Shown here one piece after another: positions 36,279-44,029 of a stretch of 64,000 nt of DNA; the stretch's first letter is position 1, and each line of letters begins with the position of its first letter. Made by a program: the position numbers and the translations under genes. The notes under the pieces are model-generated. The model made no database searches. It had not been told where the DNA came from and saw only the letters and a program-made list of their open reading frames with translations. This DNA comes from Gemmatimonadetes bacterium T265 (GTDB lineage: Bacteria; Gemmatimonadota; Gemmatimonadetes; Gemmatimonadales; Gemmatimonadaceae). The stretch is taken from contig BPUI01000002.1 in NCBI GenBank assembly GCA_019973575.1, positions 930,001 through 994,000 of the forward strand. The letters are read 5' to 3'.

Positions 36279-36560
36279 ATGCCGATCCGTACGATTACCG
36301 TCCGCGGGCGCGCGTGGCGCGTGCTGCCCTCGGGGTTCACGACCGCGAACGTGAACGACGAGCACGGCGTCCTCTTCATCGCCGGCGAGGGCGACCAGCG
36401 GGAGGTGCGCGTGAGTCACTACTCGCCCCTCGGCGAACGCTCGCGCGAGCGGGCGCTCGCCGCGCTCAGCGACGAGTACCTCGCCCAGCTCCTCCGCGAG
36501 TCGCAGCCGAGCGAGACCGCGCCCGAGACGGGGTACCGCAAGAGTCCCCCGGGCGCGTGA
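36279..36560 (+). CDS. Small protein of unknown function
   Basis: A 93-residue soluble protein (MPIRTITVRGRAWRVLPSGF at the start) with a beta-rich first half and a helical second half (RERALAALSDEYLAQLLRES). It lies 20 bases after the E2 stop. Its stop overlaps the start of the PHP gene (GTGA), so the two are probably translated together. No family is recognised. Confidence 0.6.
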   Translation: MPIRTITVRGRAWRVLPSGFTTANVNDEHGVLFIAGEGDQREVRVSHYSPLGERSRERALAALSDEYLAQLLRESQPSETAPETGYRKSPPGA

Positions 36561-37432
36561 GCGAGACGCTCGCCGACGCGCCGCCCCCCGACGTAGCGGG
36601 CACGGTCGACCTCCACACGCACTCGACCGCCTCCGACGGCGTCCTCGCGCCCGCGGCCGTCGTCGAGGCCGCGCACGCGGCGGGGCTCGCGGCGCTGGCA
36701 CTTACCGACCACGACACCGTCGCCGGCGTCGCGGAAGCGCGGGCGACGGGCGAGCAGCTCGGCGTCGCCGTGGTCGCGGGCGTCGAACTCTCCGCCCACC
36801 TCGGCGCGGACGAGATCCACCTGCTCGCGCTGCACCTGTCGGACGTCGACACGATCGCCGGCGAGCTCGCGCGGTTCCGCGACGACCGCGTGACGCGGGC
36901 CGTGCAGATGGTCGCGCGGCTGAACACGTTAGGCGTGCCCGTGACGATGGACGACGTGCTGCGCGAGGCCGGCCCCGGCGCGGTCGGGCGGCCGCACGTG
37001 GCGCGGGCCGTCGTCGCCCGGGGCGGCGCGCTCGACGTGCGCGACGCCTTCGACCGCTTCCTCGGCGACGGCCGCCCCGCCGCCGTCGAGAAGCCGCGAC
37101 TCGACGCGCGCGACGCGATCGCCCTGGCGCATGCGGCGGGCGGGATCGCGGTCTGGGCGCACCCGGGCTCGGCCGGGCGCCGCGACCGCGTCCAACCGCT
37201 CGTCGCCGCCGGGCTCGACGGGCTCGAAGTTTTGCACCCGCGGCATTCCGCCGAGGACAGGCTGCGGCTGAACGCGCTCGTCGAGTTCTTCGGGCTCGTC
37301 ACCTCGGGCGGGTCGGACTGGCACGGGCCGACAGACGTGTGGCGCACGCTGGGCATGATGCGCGTCCCGCCCGCGGTGCTCGACGCGCAACGCGCGCGCG
37401 CGGCGCGGGGGCCTGCCGCGCGCGCGGCCTAA
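36557..37432 (+). CDS. PHP-domain phosphoesterase (RNase AM/YciV-like)
   Basis: A 291-residue metal-dependent phosphoesterase. The metal-binding motifs of the PHP fold are present: DLHTHSTASDG, LTDHDTVAG, GVELSAHL, HLLALH, WAHPGSAG and GSDWHGP. These match the family of 3',5'-nucleoside bisphosphate phosphatases and 5'-3' exoribonucleases. GTG 36557 overlaps the stop of the previous small gene. A TTA leucine codon in the common GTTAGGC context occurs within the gene. Confidence 0.85.
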   Translation: MSETLADAPPPDVAGTVDLHTHSTASDGVLAPAAVVEAAHAAGLAALALTDHDTVAGVAEARATGEQLGVAVVAGVELSAHLGADEIHLLALHLSDVDTIAGELARFRDDRVTRAVQMVARLNTLGVPVTMDDVLREAGPGAVGRPHVARAVVARGGALDVRDAFDRFLGDGRPAAVEKPRLDARDAIALAHAAGGIAVWAHPGSAGRRDRVQPLVAAGLDGLEVLHPRHSAEDRLRLNALVEFFGLVTSGGSDWHGPTDVWRTLGMMRVPPAVLDAQRARAARGPAARAA

Positions 37433-37450
37433 CACACGGCGCGGCCGAGC

Positions 37451-38179
37451 TTGCAACTTGCGGGGCGCGTCGCGCTCGTCACCGGCGCCGGACACCGCGT
37501 CGGCCGCGCGCTCGCCGTCGCGCTCGGCGGGCGGGGGATGCGCGTCGCGGTGCACTACCGGAGCGATCCGGCCCAGGCGGAGGAAACGTGCGCGTTCGTT
37601 CGCGCCGCGGGCGGAGTCGCCGAGCCGTTTCCCGCGGACCTCGCCGACGCCGACGCGCCAGCAGCGTTGGTCCGCGCAGTCGCCGAGCGCTTCGGCGCGT
37701 TGGACGTCCTCGTGAATTCGGCGGGCGTGATGGTCCGGACCCCGATCGGCGAGGTCACCCCCGCGGCGTGGGACGCAATGTTCGCGGTGAACCTGCGCGC
37801 CCCATTCTTCTGCGCGCAGGCGGCGGCCGCCGTGATGGGTGAGGACGGTGCGATCGTCAACATCGCCGACCTCGCCGCGTTCGAGACGTGGCCTGCCTAC
37901 GTCCCGCACACGATCAGCAAGGCGGGCGTGGTGCAGATGACTCGGGCCCTCGCGCGCACGCTCGCGCCGCGGATCCGCGTTAACGCGATCGCGCCCGGCA
38001 CGGTGCTGCTCCCGGCGGATTGGGATGCCGCGAGCGCCGAGCGACTGCGTGCGACGACGCCGCTCGCCCGGAACGGGTCGCCCGACGACGTCGCGCAGGC
38101 GATGCTCTACCTGCTCGACGCCGACTTCGTGACGGGCGAGACGATCGTCGTCGACGGCGGTCGCCACGTCCGGACGTGA
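37451..38179 (+). CDS. Short-chain dehydrogenase of the pteridine-reductase type, with altered catalytic residue
   Basis: A 242-residue Rossmann-fold protein beginning at TTG 37451. The cofactor motif is TGAGHRVGRA, whose Arg is typical of NADPH-dependent pteridine reductases. The catalytic part is N-I-A-D140 ... P-A-Y150-V-P-H153-T-I-S-K157-A. The Asp and Lys are spaced 17 apart, exactly as in Leishmania PTR1 (D181 and K198), but His stands where Tyr194 should be; the nearest Tyr is three residues earlier. It may reduce a pterin or dihydrofolate, or have lost activity. Confidence 0.75.
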   Translation: MQLAGRVALVTGAGHRVGRALAVALGGRGMRVAVHYRSDPAQAEETCAFVRAAGGVAEPFPADLADADAPAALVRAVAERFGALDVLVNSAGVMVRTPIGEVTPAAWDAMFAVNLRAPFFCAQAAAAVMGEDGAIVNIADLAAFETWPAYVPHTISKAGVVQMTRALARTLAPRIRVNAIAPGTVLLPADWDAASAERLRATTPLARNGSPDDVAQAMLYLLDADFVTGETIVVDGGRHVRT

Positions 38180-38291
38180 GGCGACGGGCGCCGGACCGCC
38201 CGTGGCCGCCGCTTCCCGGGGAGGCGAGATTTCAGGTAGTAACGCGGCCGTCCGGCGCCCTGCCCGACGTCCGCCCACGACAGGAGATCCC

Positions 38292-39320
38292 GTGGCGACA
38301 ACGCACGATTATGAGGTGGTGGTGGTCGGCGCCGGCCCGGCGGGCATGACGGCCGCGATGTACGCGGGCCGTTCGATGCTCAAGAGCGTGATCATCGAGA
38401 GCGGCGAGCCCGGCGGCGAGCTGCTCAAGACCGAGGTGATCGAAGACTACCCGGGCTTCGAACACGTGCTCGGCCGCGACCTCGCGGAGAAGTTCGCGAG
38501 CCACGCGAAAAAGTTCGGCTGCGAGTTCCACGAGTTCACGGACGTGCTGCACGTCCGGCGCATGGCGGACGGCTCGTTCGAGACGACCGCGCGCAGCAAG
38601 ATCGACGATGCGGAGCACGTATACCGCTCGCCGACGGTGATCGTGACGGCGGGTGGCACGCCCGTCTACCTCAACGTGCCGGGCGAGAGCGAGTACGCCG
38701 GCAAGGGCGTCAGCTACTGTGCGATCTGTGACGGCGCATTCTTCCGCGGACAGACGATCGCGGTCGTCGGCGGCGGCGACGCGGCGGTCGAGGAGGCGGA
38801 CTTCCTCACCCGCTACGCCGAGAAGGTGTACCTCGTCCACCGCCGCGGCGAGCTGCGGGCGTCGAAGATCCTGCAGCAGCGCCTGTTCGAGAACCCGAAG
38901 ATCGAGATGGTCTGGAACAAGGCCGTCGAGGAAATCGCGGGCGAGCTGCCCGACGGCGTGAAGGGGCTCAAGCTCCGCGACACGGTCACCGGCGAGACGA
39001 GCACGCTCGACGTGACCGGCGCCTTCATCTTCATCGGGTTCAAGCCCAACACGGGCGTGATCGACATGCACTACGACCACGACGAGATGGGGTACGTGAA
39101 AACCGACACGAACATGATGGCGTCGATCCCCGGCCTCTTTGCGGCGGGCGACCTGCGGTCGCAGCTCGTCCGGCAGGTGACGACCGCGGTCGGCGACGCG
39201 ACGACCGCGGCGATCGCGGCCGAGAAGTACCTGAAGGCGCTCGAGGACACGCACGGTGACGCGGAGGCCGCCTCGCATGAGGCGCAGGTCGTCGTCGGTA
39301 CGGGCGGGTACGCGGTGTGA
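38292..39320 (+). CDS. trxB: Thioredoxin reductase (NADPH)
   Basis: A 342-residue flavoprotein of the low-molecular-weight class. It has the FAD motif VVVVGAGPAGMTAAMYAGR, the redox disulfide C143-A-I-C146-D, the NADPH motif VVGGGDAAVEEA followed by VHRRGELRAS, and the C-terminal FAD motif GLFAAGDLR. The protein is about 20 residues longer at the C-terminus than Escherichia coli TrxB. GTG 38292 is supported by a CAGGAG site. It probably recycles thioredoxin for the peroxiredoxin at 4025. Confidence 0.93.
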   Translation: MATTHDYEVVVVGAGPAGMTAAMYAGRSMLKSVIIESGEPGGELLKTEVIEDYPGFEHVLGRDLAEKFASHAKKFGCEFHEFTDVLHVRRMADGSFETTARSKIDDAEHVYRSPTVIVTAGGTPVYLNVPGESEYAGKGVSYCAICDGAFFRGQTIAVVGGGDAAVEEADFLTRYAEKVYLVHRRGELRASKILQQRLFENPKIEMVWNKAVEEIAGELPDGVKGLKLRDTVTGETSTLDVTGAFIFIGFKPNTGVIDMHYDHDEMGYVKTDTNMMASIPGLFAAGDLRSQLVRQVTTAVGDATTAAIAAEKYLKALEDTHGDAEAASHEAQVVVGTGGYAV

Positions 39321-40000
39321 CCGCGCCCGCCGCCGCCGTGGTGACTCCGCGCGTTCAGTCCTGGACCCTCGGCGTGTTCGAGGAGAACGGCTACCTCGTC
39401 GCCGATCCGACGACCGGCGCGGCGGCGCTCGTCGATCCAGGCGACGAAGGCGATCAGCTCGTCGTGGCGGTGCGGGACGCGGTGCGCGCGCACGACCTCC
39501 GGCTCGAAGCCGTGTGGCTTACGCACGGGCACCTCGACCACGTCGGCGCGCTTGCCGAGGTCAAGGCGGCGTTCGACCTGCCGGCCTACCTGCACCCGCT
39601 CGATCTGCCGGTGTTCGACTACGCGCCGCGGGCCGCGGCCATGTACGGCCTGCCGTGGTCGCCGCAGCCCGCCCCGGACCGCGAGTTCGCCGAGGGGCAG
39701 GAGCTCGCGTTAGGCAACCTGCGTTTCACGGTCATGCACGCACCCGGGCACGCGCCCGGGCACGTCGTCATCCACGGCCACGGGGTCGCGATCGGCGGCG
39801 ACGTGCTCTTTCGAGGCTCGGTCGGCCGGGTCGACCTGCCGCTGGCGGACCCGCGCGCATTCTCGCGCACGCTCGAGCGCGTCGCGGCGCTCCCGCCCGA
39901 GACCGTCGTCTACCCCGGGCACGGACCCCCGACGACGATCGGGCGCGAGCTCGCGAGCAACCCGTTCCTGAACGGCGGCGCGCGCGTGCGCGGCGGATGA
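39317..40000 (+). CDS. Metallo-beta-lactamase-fold hydrolase (glyoxalase II-like)
   Basis: A 227-residue hydrolase with the zinc-binding motif T-H-G-H-L-D-H-V-G and downstream metal residues in APGHAPGHVVIHG, GGDVLF and VYPGHGPPTTIGRE. This is the compact glyoxalase-II-like form without the C-terminal substrate-binding domain, often active on thioesters. GTG 39317 overlaps the trxB stop (GTGA). The stop overlaps the next ATG. Confidence 0.87.
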   Translation: MTAPAAAVVTPRVQSWTLGVFEENGYLVADPTTGAAALVDPGDEGDQLVVAVRDAVRAHDLRLEAVWLTHGHLDHVGALAEVKAAFDLPAYLHPLDLPVFDYAPRAAAMYGLPWSPQPAPDREFAEGQELALGNLRFTVMHAPGHAPGHVVIHGHGVAIGGDVLFRGSVGRVDLPLADPRAFSRTLERVAALPPETVVYPGHGPPTTIGRELASNPFLNGGARVRGG

Positions 40001-40482
40001 CGGCGGCCGTGCCGGTCGGGCGCCTGGTCACCACGGGCACGCTGCTCGCGCTCTGGCTCGGCGCTGCGGTGCTCACGGCCGCGGTCGTCGCGCCCGCCGC
40101 GTTCGCCGTGCTCCCCACGCGCGCGCTCGCGGGCGCGCTCGTCGGCCGCGTGCTGCCGTCGGTATTCGTCGGCGGCGTGTTCGTCGGCGTCGCAGGCGCG
40201 GTGCTCGCGGCCGGCGCGGGCGGCGCATTCGCGCGCGCGCGCGTGGTCCTGCCCGCGGCGTGTGCGCTGCTCTGCGCGCTCGCGCAGTTCGGCATCACGC
40301 CCCGCATCCAGACGCTCCGCGCGCAGATGGGGCCCGACATCGAAGCGCTGCCGAAGGACGATCCGCGCCGCGCGGAGTTCGGCAAGTTGCACGGCGTCTC
40401 GGTGCTGTTCATGGGCGCGGCCGGGCTCGCCGCCGGCGCGGCACTCGTGTTGACCGCCGTCGCCGCGTCACGCGACGCCTGA
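39997..40482 (+). CDS. Four-helix membrane protein (DUF4149-like)
   Basis: A 161-residue protein with hydrophobic helices at about 10-30, 46-72, 78-98 and 138-158. The loop ITPRIQTLRAQMGPDIEALP, then DDPRRAEFGKLHGVSVLF, matches the DUF4149/TMEM205-like family, whose function is not known. ATG 39997 overlaps the previous stop (ATGA). The upstream open frame is a shadow of the hydrolase. Confidence 0.75.
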   Translation: MTAAVPVGRLVTTGTLLALWLGAAVLTAAVVAPAAFAVLPTRALAGALVGRVLPSVFVGGVFVGVAGAVLAAGAGGAFARARVVLPAACALLCALAQFGITPRIQTLRAQMGPDIEALPKDDPRRAEFGKLHGVSVLFMGAAGLAAGAALVLTAVAASRDA

Positions 40483-40503
40483 CCGACATCCGACGCGGCC
40501 CCT

Positions 40504-40610
40504 GTCATCCTGAGCGCGGCGAAGGATCGCTGTCCGAGGCGCCGGGCCTGCCGGAACTCCGTACAGGGCGGTCCGCCGGGACGGCGGTCGTTCGCTGCGC
40601 TCAGGATGAC
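40504..40610. repeat. Inverted-repeat intergenic element, copy 1
   Basis: The ends GTCATCCTGAGCGCGGCGAA (40504-40523) and the reverse complement of 40591-40610 agree at 19 of 20 bases. Inside the left end is GAAGGATCGCTGTCC, shared with copy 2. The core is GC-rich and non-coding. It fills the space between the DUF4149 gene and aspA. Confidence 0.8.
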
Positions 40611-40637
40611 CCCATCTTTTCTTCCGTAACGCTTCCA

Positions 40638-42065
40638 ATGTCTAACGCCACCCGCACCGAGCGCGACCCCCTCGGGCCGCTCGACGTGCCCGCCGACGCG
40701 CTCTACGGCGTGCAGACGATGCGCGCCCGCCAGAACTTCCCGATCAGCGGCCTCAAGCCGCTCTGGCCCTTCGTGCAGGCCCAGGTCTGGATCAAGAAGG
40801 CCGCCGCGCTGACGCATCAGCAGACCGGCCGCCTCGACGCCCGGCTCGCCGACGCCATCGTGCAGGCCGCGGACGAGGTCCTCGCCCGCAAGTGGGACGA
40901 CCAGTTCGTCGTCGACCCGTACCAGGCGGGCGCGGGCACGTCGCACAACATGAACGTGAACGAGGTGCTCGCCAACCGCGCCAACGAGCTGTTAGGCGGC
41001 GAGCGCGGGACGTACAAGCCCGTGCACCCGAACGACCACGTCAACATGGCGCAGTCGACCAACGACACGATCCCGACCAACATCCGGCTTGCGGCGCTGT
41101 CGCAACTCGGCGGGCTCGTCGCGGCGTTCGAAGGGCTCCGCGACGCGCTCGCCGCGAAGGGGCGCGAGTTCGACCACGTCGTCAAGGCCGGCCGCACCCA
41201 CCTCCAGGACGCGATGCCGATCCGGCTCGGCCAGGAGTTCACGGCCTACGCCGGGTCGATCGACCGCGCGCTGCGGCGCGCCGTACAGGCCGCCGACTAC
41301 CTGCGCGACCTCGGCATCGGGGGCAGCGCCGTCGGGACGGGCGTCACGGTCGAAGCCGAGTACCCGGCGCTCATGAACAAGTACCTGCGCGAGATCACGG
41401 GGCTCGACCTGCGCATCGGCGAGGACCGCATCCAGCTCATGCAGAGCATGGGCGACGCGGCCGCGTTCAGCGCGACGCTTCGCGGCCTCGCGATCGACCT
41501 GTCGAAGATCGTCAGCGACCTCCGCCTCATGGTCATGGGGCCGCGCACCGGGATCGACGAGATCAAGCTCCCCGCCGTCCAGCCGGGCAGCTCGATCATG
41601 CCCGGGAAGATCAACCCGTCGATCCCCGAGATGGTCAACCAGGTGTGCTTCCAGGTGATCGGCTGCGACACCACGGTCGCCGTCGCGAGCGAGCACGGGC
41701 AGCTCGAGCTCAACGTCATGATGCCGGTGATCGCGCACAACCTCTTGCTCAGCACGTTGATCCTGACGAATGCGGCGACCGTGCTCACCGAGCGCACCGT
41801 GCGCGGGATCGAGGCGAACGAAGACATGTGCGCGTACTGGGTCGAACGGTCCGCGGCGCTCGCGACGGCGCTCATGCCGCACATCGGCTACGCGCGCGCG
41901 GCGGAGCTCAGCAAGCAGTCGGTGAAAGAGGGCGTCCTGATCCGCGAGATGGTGAAGCGCGACCACATCCTTCCGAACGCCGAGGCCGACGACGTGCTCG
42001 ATCTTCGCAAGATGACGGAGATCGGCGTCCCGGGCGGCGCGCACGGGATGGTAGCCGGCGGCTGA
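40638..42065 (+). CDS. aspA: Aspartate ammonia-lyase (aspartase)
   Basis: A 475-residue member of the aspartase/fumarase superfamily, interconverting aspartate and fumarate plus ammonia. The signature loop is G317-S-S-I-M-P-G-K-I-N-P. Aspartase is preferred over class II fumarase because the start reads YGVQTMRARQNFPISG and the signature is followed by SIPEMVNQVCFQVIGCD. Fumarases usually have WGAQTQRS at the first place. Upstream open frame is shadow and repeat sequence, so ATG 40638 is used. Confidence 0.87.
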   Translation: MSNATRTERDPLGPLDVPADALYGVQTMRARQNFPISGLKPLWPFVQAQVWIKKAAALTHQQTGRLDARLADAIVQAADEVLARKWDDQFVVDPYQAGAGTSHNMNVNEVLANRANELLGGERGTYKPVHPNDHVNMAQSTNDTIPTNIRLAALSQLGGLVAAFEGLRDALAAKGREFDHVVKAGRTHLQDAMPIRLGQEFTAYAGSIDRALRRAVQAADYLRDLGIGGSAVGTGVTVEAEYPALMNKYLREITGLDLRIGEDRIQLMQSMGDAAAFSATLRGLAIDLSKIVSDLRLMVMGPRTGIDEIKLPAVQPGSSIMPGKINPSIPEMVNQVCFQVIGCDTTVAVASEHGQLELNVMMPVIAHNLLLSTLILTNAATVLTERTVRGIEANEDMCAYWVERSAALATALMPHIGYARAAELSKQSVKEGVLIREMVKRDHILPNAEADDVLDLRKMTEIGVPGGAHGMVAGG

Positions 42066-42133
42066 GCGTGGCGGCCCAAAGCGCCCGGTCCGGGGGGTAA
42101 CCGCCGGCCCGGCGCCGGGGTTACGTTCCGGAC

Positions 42134-42661
42134 GTGCGAATCACGACCTGGGCCGAGTACGGCCTCATCTGTGCCCTCCACCTCGCCCGCCGTGCCGACG
42201 ACGGGCCGGTAACCGGGCGCGACATTGCGACGAAGGAGCGGCTGCCGGCGGACTACGTCGAGCAGATCCTGCTGCGTCTGCGGCGCGCTGAGATCGTGCG
42301 GAGCACGCGGGGCGCCCGCGGTGGGTACGCCCTCGCGCGCCCGGCCGACGAGGTGACGGTCCGCGAGATCATCCAGGCGAGCGAGCTCTCGACCTTCGAC
42401 CTGCACTGCGTGTCGAACCCGGTCGAGGAGGGGCGTTGCGCCGAGTCGCACAACTGCAGCATCCGCCCCGTCTGGCAGATGCTGCAGCGCCGGATCGACG
42501 ACGTCCTGGACTCGGTTCGCCTGTCGGACCTCCTGTTCGAAGAGTCGGAGGTCCGGGAACGCGTCGGGCTTCCGCCGCGCCTGGCGCCTCCCGAACTGGC
42601 CGGTGTGGCCGTGTCCGTGTCCGACGCGGACCCTCGCCGGCTCCCGGTGCTCCAGCGCTGA
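42134..42661 (+). CDS. Rrf2-family transcriptional regulator, probable Fe-S sensor
   Basis: A 175-residue DNA-binding protein. The winged helix (1-80) includes TGRDIATKERLPADYVEQILLRLRRAEIVRSTRGARGGY, the family signature. Three cysteines at C92, C102 and C108 (spacing 9 and 5) suggest a Fe-S cluster site like those of IscR or NsrR, although the first spacing is wider than usual. GTG 42134 is used. A GC-rich inverted sequence with GTAACC and GGTTAC arms lies just upstream (42097-42124) and could be its operator. Confidence 0.85.
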   Translation: MRITTWAEYGLICALHLARRADDGPVTGRDIATKERLPADYVEQILLRLRRAEIVRSTRGARGGYALARPADEVTVREIIQASELSTFDLHCVSNPVEEGRCAESHNCSIRPVWQMLQRRIDDVLDSVRLSDLLFEESEVRERVGLPPRLAPPELAGVAVSVSDADPRRLPVLQR

Positions 42662-43161
42662 TCGGACGTTCGGGCGATCGCGCGCGGGGCGCCCGGGCCC
42701 TCGTCGCGGCGGCGTTCGCCGAGCCCGAGCCCGCCGACGTTGACCGTCTTGCCGCGCTCGCCACGCGCGGCGACGCCGACCACGCCCGCTGGGAACTGCG
42801 CTACGCGAGTCGCGCGCTCGCCGTCCTCGTCGCCGAACGCCGCGCGCGCGACGACCGGACGCCGTCGCTCGTCGTCGCGGCCATGCACGACGCGTTCGTC
42901 GCCGACCCACACGTCGACCCAACCGCAGGGGTGCTGGCCGAGCGACAGTTCAACGACCGGCTCGCCGCGTACCGCGACGCGTCCCGCGCCCGCACTGGTG
43001 AAGCGGAGGCGACCCGTCTCGCGCGGGTGCTGCTCGTCTTCGCAGGCGCGCTGCGGGTCGCACGCGGCGACGGGCTCGGTGTCGTAGCGGAGCTCTTCAG
43101 CCGTGCCCTCGGCCGCACCGACGCGGAGTTCGCCCGTGCGTTCGGCGCCCCCGTGCCCTGA
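42658..43161 (+). CDS. Unknown protein coupled to the Rrf2 regulator, apparent CTG start
   Basis: A 167-residue, mainly helical, Ala/Arg-rich protein without signal or membrane helix. No family is recognised. There is no ATG, GTG or TTG near the expected N-terminus; CTG 42658 overlaps the Rrf2 stop as CTGA, which mirrors the ATGA/GTGA overlaps elsewhere in the window. The first in-frame ATG (42883) would remove almost half of the protein. An open frame continues upstream inside the Rrf2 gene, so a fused or longer product cannot be excluded. Confidence 0.5.
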   Translation: MIGRSGDRARGARALVAAAFAEPEPADVDRLAALATRGDADHARWELRYASRALAVLVAERRARDDRTPSLVVAAMHDAFVADPHVDPTAGVLAERQFNDRLAAYRDASRARTGEAEATRLARVLLVFAGALRVARGDGLGVVAELFSRALGRTDAEFARAFGAPVP

Positions 43162-43166
43162 CACAA

Positions 43167-43203
43167 CGATGCGGGGCGCGCCGTCGTGGCGCGCCCCGCA
43201 TCG
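43167..43203. terminator. Hairpin between the unknown gene and tRNA-Leu
   Basis: A perfect 16-bp stem (43167-43182 with 43188-43203) with loop GTCGT. It lies between convergent transcription units and may stop both. Confidence 0.6.
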
Positions 43204-43207
43204 CGAG

Positions 43208-43291
43208 TGCTCGGGGGGGGACTTGAACCCCCACGTCGTCTCCGACACAGGCTTCTGAGACCTGCGTGTCTACCAGTTCCACCACCCGAGC
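43208..43291 (-). tRNA. tRNA-Leu (anticodon CAG)
   Basis: Read on the minus strand: acceptor GCTCGGG with CCCGAGC, discriminator A, anticodon arm CAGGT/GCCTG with loop CTCAGAA (anticodon CAG), a long class II variable arm, and T arm GGGGG/CCCCC with loop TTCAAGT. At 84 bases it fits a leucine tRNA. CCA is not encoded. Confidence 0.95.
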
Positions 43292-43487
43292 GGCAGTCGC
43301 CGCGCGTGAGCCCGCCGACGAGTCTCGCGGTCCGACGTCGCGCACCTGGCCGCAGAGAGCGGGGTAACGTAGTCGCGCCCCTTCGGAGCGTCAACGGAAC
43401 CGCGGCCCCGGCTGCGCGTGTAGCTTCGCCGTGGCGCGCGATCTCGACCGCGCCCCGCCACGCTCCTCTTCTCGCTCGATCGCTCCC

Positions 43488-44000
43488 ATGGCCAAGTCGA
43501 CATCGGCCGGAAAATCGGCCGCCGGCAAATCGGCCGCCGACAAGGCACGCGCCCAGGACGGACCCATCGCGCGCCACAAGCGTGCGCGCTTCGAGTACCA
43601 CATCCTCGAGACGTGGGAAGCGGGCATCGTCCTCACCGGCACCGAGGTGAAGGCGCTCCGCGCGGGCAAGGCCACGCTGACGGACGCCTTCGGGATCGTC
43701 AAGGACGGCGAGGTCTACCTGCTCAATCTGCACATCGGCCAGTACGAGCAGGGGAACGTGTTCAACCACGAGCCGACGCGCACGCGCAAGCTCCTGCTGC
43801 ACCAGAAGGAGATCCGCCGCATGATCGGCGCGGTCGAGCGCGAGGGGCTCACGCTCGTGCCGCTCGAGTTGTACCTCAAGAATGGCCGCGTGAAGGTCGC
43901 GCTCGCGCTCGCGAAGGGGAAAAAGGAGCACGATAAGCGCGAGGACCTGCGCCGCAAGGACGACGAGCGCGAGATGGCGCGCGTCGCGCGCGCCCGCTGA
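43488..44000 (+). CDS. smpB: SsrA-binding protein SmpB
   Basis: A 170-residue RNA-binding protein that brings tmRNA to stalled ribosomes. The core (from about 25) includes IARHKRARFEYHILETWEAG, VLTGTEVKALRAGKATL, the HEPTRTRKLLLHQKEI segment and the basic C-terminal tail KGKKEHDKREDLRRKDDERE. The N-terminal 25 residues are a Lys/Ala/Ser extension (AGKSAAGKSAADKAR). ATG 43488 gives the usual length. No tmRNA gene was seen in the window. Confidence 0.95.
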   Translation: MAKSTSAGKSAAGKSAADKARAQDGPIARHKRARFEYHILETWEAGIVLTGTEVKALRAGKATLTDAFGIVKDGEVYLLNLHIGQYEQGNVFNHEPTRTRKLLLHQKEIRRMIGAVEREGLTLVPLELYLKNGRVKVALALAKGKKEHDKREDLRRKDDEREMARVARAR

Positions 44001-44029
44001 GCCGCGCGCGCGGGGCAGGACGCGGCCGA

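Noticed and set aside
37451-38179. The SDR as an ordinary FabG
   Set aside because: The TGAxxR motif and the Asp at the Ser position match pteridine reductases, and the Tyr is missing.
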